DNA of 64,000 nt from JAYWGN01 sp043778255 (GTDB lineage Bacteria > Bacteroidota > Bacteroidia > Chitinophagales > Chitinophagaceae). Under the pieces are notes generated by a model. The model did no database searches, had not been told where the DNA came from, and saw only the letters and a list, made by a program, of their open reading frames with translations. Numbering within the stretch: the stretch's first letter is position 1; each line of letters starts with the position of its first letter. The stretch is from positions 59,026-123,025 of the forward strand of contig JAYWGN010000013.1 in NCBI GenBank assembly GCA_043778255.1. The letters are read 5' to 3'. A program made the position numbers and the translations under genes. Shown piece after piece: positions 61,118-64,000 of the stretch.

Positions 61118-61723
61118 ATGGCACGTTACACTGGTCCAAAGACCAAAATTAGCCGAATATTCGGCGAGCCTATACTAGGCAATGGTAAATATTTAACCAA
61201 AAACAGTAACCCTCCAGGGCAACATGGCGAAAAGCGAAAACGTAAACAATTGGGCGAATATGCCTTACAGCTACGTGAAAAGCAGAAAGCCAAATACACT
61301 TACGGTGTGTTAGAGAAACAATTCCGCAAAATATTTGAGGAAGCTGCTCGTATTAAAGGCGTTACTGGCGAAAACTTAATTAAGTTATTAGAATCTCGAT
61401 TGGACAATACCGTATTTAGAATGGGTATTGCACCAAGCCGACCTGCTGCAAGGCAGTTAGTAAGTCATAAGCATATTACCGTTAATGGTGATTTGGTTAA
61501 CATACCATCTTATGTATTACAACCTGGCGATGTAGTGTCTATTAAAGAAAAAAGTATGCATAACCCAGCAGTTACAAGTGTTATTCGTCCAAAAAATACA
61601 AAAATTAATTGGTGCGATTTCAACGAAACTACTATGGTAGGTACATTTGTTGCAATGCCTGAAAGAGAGAGTGTTCCAGAAAATATAAAGGAACAACTTA
61701 TTGTAGAATTGTACAGCAAATAA
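61118..61723 (+). CDS. rpsD: 30S ribosomal protein S4
   Basis: 201 residues. S4 starts 30S assembly and binds the 5' domain of 16S rRNA. MARYTGPKTKISRIFGEPIL, KQLGEYALQLREKQKAKYTYG, and the S4 RNA-binding domain RLDNTVFRMGIAPSRPAARQLVSHKHITVNG (given in part) are present. It lacks the zinc-binding N-terminal cysteines seen in some S4 proteins. In many bacteria S4 represses this operon. Next gene is rpoA, 71 bp on. Confidence 0.96.
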   Translation: MARYTGPKTKISRIFGEPILGNGKYLTKNSNPPGQHGEKRKRKQLGEYALQLREKQKAKYTYGVLEKQFRKIFEEAARIKGVTGENLIKLLESRLDNTVFRMGIAPSRPAARQLVSHKHITVNGDLVNIPSYVLQPGDVVSIKEKSMHNPAVTSVIRPKNTKINWCDFNETTMVGTFVAMPERESVPENIKEQLIVELYSK

Positions 61724-61794
61724 TACATTGTAGCAATATTTTTGCAATTTCGCTTTTTTTAAATATTTATAACAAAAACTTAAATACACCAAAT

Positions 61795-62796
61795 ATGGCA
61801 ATTTTAAATTTTCAAAAACCAGACAAAATCATATTACAAAAAGCAACTGATTTTGAAGGAACTTTTGAATTTCGACCACTTGAGCCGGGCTATGGCGTTA
61901 CCGTTGGTAATGCACTAAGGCGTGTATTGCTTAACTCTTTAGAAGGTTATGCAATTACTAGCATACGTATAGAAGGCGTAGATCATGAATTTGCAACAAT
62001 TAAAGGCGTTACTGAAGATGTAACCGAAATGATATTAAACCTAAAGCAAGTAAGGTTTAAAAAAATAGTAGAGCAAGAAGTAGGTGTTGAAAAAATAGAA
62101 ATTAGACTTACTAACAGTACCGAATTAACAGCTGGCAAAATTGGCGAAGCCACAAGTTCATTTGAAGTAATGAACCCTGAGTTACTAATATGCACTACTG
62201 ATACAACTGCAGTATTGTTCCTTACACTTACAATTGGTAAAGGTCGTGGTTACGTATCTGCCGAGGAAAATAAAAATGAAAATGCACCACTAGGCGTAAT
62301 AGCAATTGATAGTATATACACACCTATAAAAAATGTGAAATATACAATTGAAAACTACCGTGTAGAGCAAAGAACGGATTACGAAAAACTTATAATGGAT
62401 GTAAAAACCGATGGTACCATACACCCAGAAGAAGCAGTAAAACAAGCAAGTCGTATCCTTATTCAGCATTTAATGATTATTACCGACGAGAACATTACAT
62501 TTGATAACAAGGAAGAAAAGAAAGAAGATGTAGTGGACGAATCAGTATTGCAATTACGCAAAATGCTAAAAACTCCATTGGAAGATTTAGACCTAAGTGT
62601 AAGAGCATTTAATTGCCTAAAAGCAGCCAAAATTAACAGCCTAAGCGAGTTAGTACAATACGAACAAGAAGACTTGATGAAGTTCAGAAACTTTGGACAA
62701 AAATCATTGAGCGAAATTGAAAGTGTACTACACGAAAGAGGATTGAGTTTTGGTATGGACTTAATAAGACTTGGTTTGGACAAAAGTGATTTTTAA
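61795..62796 (+). CDS. rpoA: DNA-directed RNA polymerase alpha subunit
   Basis: 333 residues. The N-terminal domain dimerises and nucleates the core enzyme (LEPGYGVTVGNALRRVLLNS, EGVDHEFATIKGVTEDVTEM), and the C-terminal domain (about 265-330: LEDLDLSVRAFNCLKAAKIN, DLMKFRNFGQKSLSEIES) binds upstream promoter DNA and activators. Normal length. It lies between rpsD and rplQ. The 104-bp gap before rplQ has no gene. Confidence 0.97.
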   Translation: MAILNFQKPDKIILQKATDFEGTFEFRPLEPGYGVTVGNALRRVLLNSLEGYAITSIRIEGVDHEFATIKGVTEDVTEMILNLKQVRFKKIVEQEVGVEKIEIRLTNSTELTAGKIGEATSSFEVMNPELLICTTDTTAVLFLTLTIGKGRGYVSAEENKNENAPLGVIAIDSIYTPIKNVKYTIENYRVEQRTDYEKLIMDVKTDGTIHPEEAVKQASRILIQHLMIITDENITFDNKEEKKEDVVDESVLQLRKMLKTPLEDLDLSVRAFNCLKAAKINSLSELVQYEQEDLMKFRNFGQKSLSEIESVLHERGLSFGMDLIRLGLDKSDF

Positions 62797-62900
62797 GACC
62801 TCCCTAATTTTTCCGTAGGAGAAATATAGGAAATTAACAATAATGTAGATTACATTCCTTGACACGGTGTAATCGGTAACCTTTTAAAAAAATAAATAAA

Positions 62901-63662
62901 ATGCGTCACGGAGATAAAGTAAACAACCTAGGCAGAACTGCCTCACACAGAAGAGCCTTATTAAGCAACCTTGCTATAGAGTTAATACGACATAAGCGAA
63001 TAGTAACTACATTAGCTAAGGCTAAAGCTTTAAGAGTATATGTAGAGCCATTGCTAACCAAAAGTAAAACTAACGATACACACCAACGTAGGGTAGTATT
63101 TAGCTATTTGCAAAATAAAGAAGCAGCCAAAGAATTATTTGATGTAGTAGGACCAAAAGTAGCAAACCGACCTGGAGGTTACACTCGTATAATAAAGCTT
63201 GGTATAAGATTAGGCGACAACGCCGAAAAAGCGATGATTGAACTAGTTGATTTTAATGAAGTGTATGGCAAAGGAATTGGTGAAACTGCTGCTCCTGCTA
63301 AGAAAACTCGTAGAGCAGGTGGTGCAGCCAAAAAAGCTGCAACCAATGCCGAAGATGCTGTAGTGGTAGAAGAAACAACTACAACTGCTACTAGTACAGC
63401 TACTGCAAAAGATGACTTAAAAAAAATTGAAGGTATAGGACCAAAAATTGAAGAGTTATTAAATGCGGGTGGCTTTAGTACCTTTGCTCAAGTAGCAGAT
63501 GCTGATGTAGCTGCTTTAAAGCAAATACTGACGGATGCTGGTAGCCGTTATACAATGCATGACCCAACAACTTGGCCTAACCAAGCAAGTTTGGCACGTG
63601 ATGGTAAAATGGATGAACTTAAAAAATTACAAGACGAATTAAAAGGCGGTAAAGAAGCCTAA
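62901..63662 (+). CDS. rplQ: 50S ribosomal protein L17 with C-terminal extension
   Basis: 253 residues. The first 125 are L17 (MRHGDKVNNLGRTASHRRAL, IVTTLAKAKALRVYVEPLL, GPKVANRPGGYTRIIKLG). Then comes an Ala/Thr-rich linker (ETTTTATSTATAKDD) and a 75-residue domain with a helix-hairpin-helix-type motif (DLKKIEGIGPKIEELLNAGG, then YTMHDPTTWPNQASLARDGK). L17 is normally about 115-125 residues, so the extension doubles it. Such extensions are known in Bacteroidota; the HhH part suggests extra nucleic-acid contact. A terminator follows. Confidence 0.94.
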   Translation: MRHGDKVNNLGRTASHRRALLSNLAIELIRHKRIVTTLAKAKALRVYVEPLLTKSKTNDTHQRRVVFSYLQNKEAAKELFDVVGPKVANRPGGYTRIIKLGIRLGDNAEKAMIELVDFNEVYGKGIGETAAPAKKTRRAGGAAKKAATNAEDAVVVEETTTTATSTATAKDDLKKIEGIGPKIEELLNAGGFSTFAQVADADVAALKQILTDAGSRYTMHDPTTWPNQASLARDGKMDELKKLQDELKGGKEA

Positions 63663-63683
63663 TAAAAGTTCTTTTAAAATTAT

Positions 63684-63726
63684 AAAAACCATGCTGTTAT
63701 TTTTTAACAGGATGGTTTTTTTTTGA
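63684..63726 (+). terminator. Terminator of the infA-rplQ operon
   Basis: AAAAACCAT-G-CTGTTA with TAACAG-G-ATGGTTTTT stem (one G-G mismatch), T-run of eight or more. Confidence 0.85.
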
Positions 63727-63765
63727 GTGTCAATATAAAGCCGACTTTCAATAATACTTAGTACT

Positions 63766-63838
63766 GTAAGGGTTTGGCAAGTTCAAAAGCTTTGTTGAAA
63801 AATTAAGGATAATGTTATGCAGTATGCCAAACCCTTAC
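63766..63838. repeat. 14-bp perfect inverted repeat between rplQ and the Rpn gene
   Basis: GTAAGGGTTTGGCA (63766-63779) and TGCCAAACCCTTAC (63825-63838) with a 45-bp loop. It may be the end of a mobile segment or an RNA hairpin. No gene lies in 63727-63899. Confidence 0.7.
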
Positions 63839-63899
63839 TAAACAATAAACGGAATACTATAATAATAACATAATTTTATATTGCAAATTGTATAAGACA

Positions 63900-64000
63900 A
63901 TGACAAAAAAATTAATAAGTTTTGATTGGGCAATTAAACGACTTTTGAGAAACTAAGCCAACTTTGTAGTGTTGGAGGGTTTTTTGAGTGAGTTATTGTT
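63900..64000 (+). pseudogene. Start of Rpn family (PD-(D/E)XK) nuclease/transposase with in-frame stop at codon 19
   Basis: ATG 63900 opens MTKKLISFDWAIKRLLRN, a near-exact Rpn-family N-terminus. Codon 19 is TAA (63954-63956), where relatives have Lys, and the same frame then continues ANFVVLEGFLSELL up to the window edge, which is exactly the family sequence. One A-to-T change from AAA explains the stop. Rpn proteins are putative recombination-promoting nucleases. Everything beyond 64000 is unknown, so an in-frame restart downstream of the stop cannot be excluded. Confidence 0.85.

Overview
The window is AT-rich chromosomal DNA from a member of the Bacteroidota, most likely a Chitinophagaceae-type bacterium. 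The evidence is: promoters of the TAnnTTTG type in front of many genes; a fused lpxC-fabZ gene; gldC; several secreted proteins with type IX secretion (T9SS) sorting tails; a periplasmic-propeller hybrid sensor kinase with a separate LuxR-type regulator; and a ribosomal protein L17 with a long C-terminal extension. The family-level placement is inference from these traits, not from a search.

Layout. 1-4.9 kb (minus): a probable anti-phage or restriction operon made of an MmeI/PglX-type DNA methyltransferase, a Bro-N protein and an SF2 helicase that runs off the left edge. 5.0-5.3 kb: a small, decaying tRNA locus in which a 20-bp palindrome has entered the D-loop of two tRNA copies at the same base; one intact tRNA-Arg(ACG) remains. 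5.4-23.7 kb: housekeeping genes, namely tRNA processing (CCA-adding enzyme, miaA), lipid A (lpxC-fabZ, lpxA), peptidoglycan (ddl, anmK), a TsdA-like dihaem cytochrome, htpG, pyrB, panB, a PEBP protein and an OsmC protein. These are interrupted at 19.7-20.7 kb by a Panacea-type toxin-antitoxin pair bracketed by 16-bp inverted repeats. 24.0-27.6 kb: a large secreted endonuclease I. 27.7-31.7 kb: rpsT, a repeat-rich island with a frameshifted ParE-like toxin and its antitoxin, mdh, and a free-standing EF-Tu domain 3 protein. 31.9-35.4 kb: xth, a DUF4286 protein, HU, bTHX, a glycosyltransferase and gldC. 35.5-45.2 kb (minus): a run of secreted proteins whose signal peptides share a repeated DNA sequence, copies of which also sit alone between genes. 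45.6-49.3 kb: sensor kinase and response regulator. 49.4-59.4 kb: gltX, proline dehydrogenase, a gliding/T9SS-type adhesin, dapF, a nucleoside phosphorylase, tRNA-Cys, membrane proteins and a PfkB kinase. 59.4-63.7 kb: the alpha operon infA-rpmJ-rpsM-rpsK-rpsD-rpoA-rplQ. The right edge holds the start of an Rpn/PD-(D/E)XK nuclease-transposase gene broken by an in-frame stop.

The theme running through the window is short repeated DNA that has entered functional sequences: a palindrome in tRNA D-loops, a GC-rich palindrome read in frame inside htpG, and a repeat that serves as signal-peptide code. The most system-like loci are the methyltransferase/Bro-N/helicase operon and the toxin loci.
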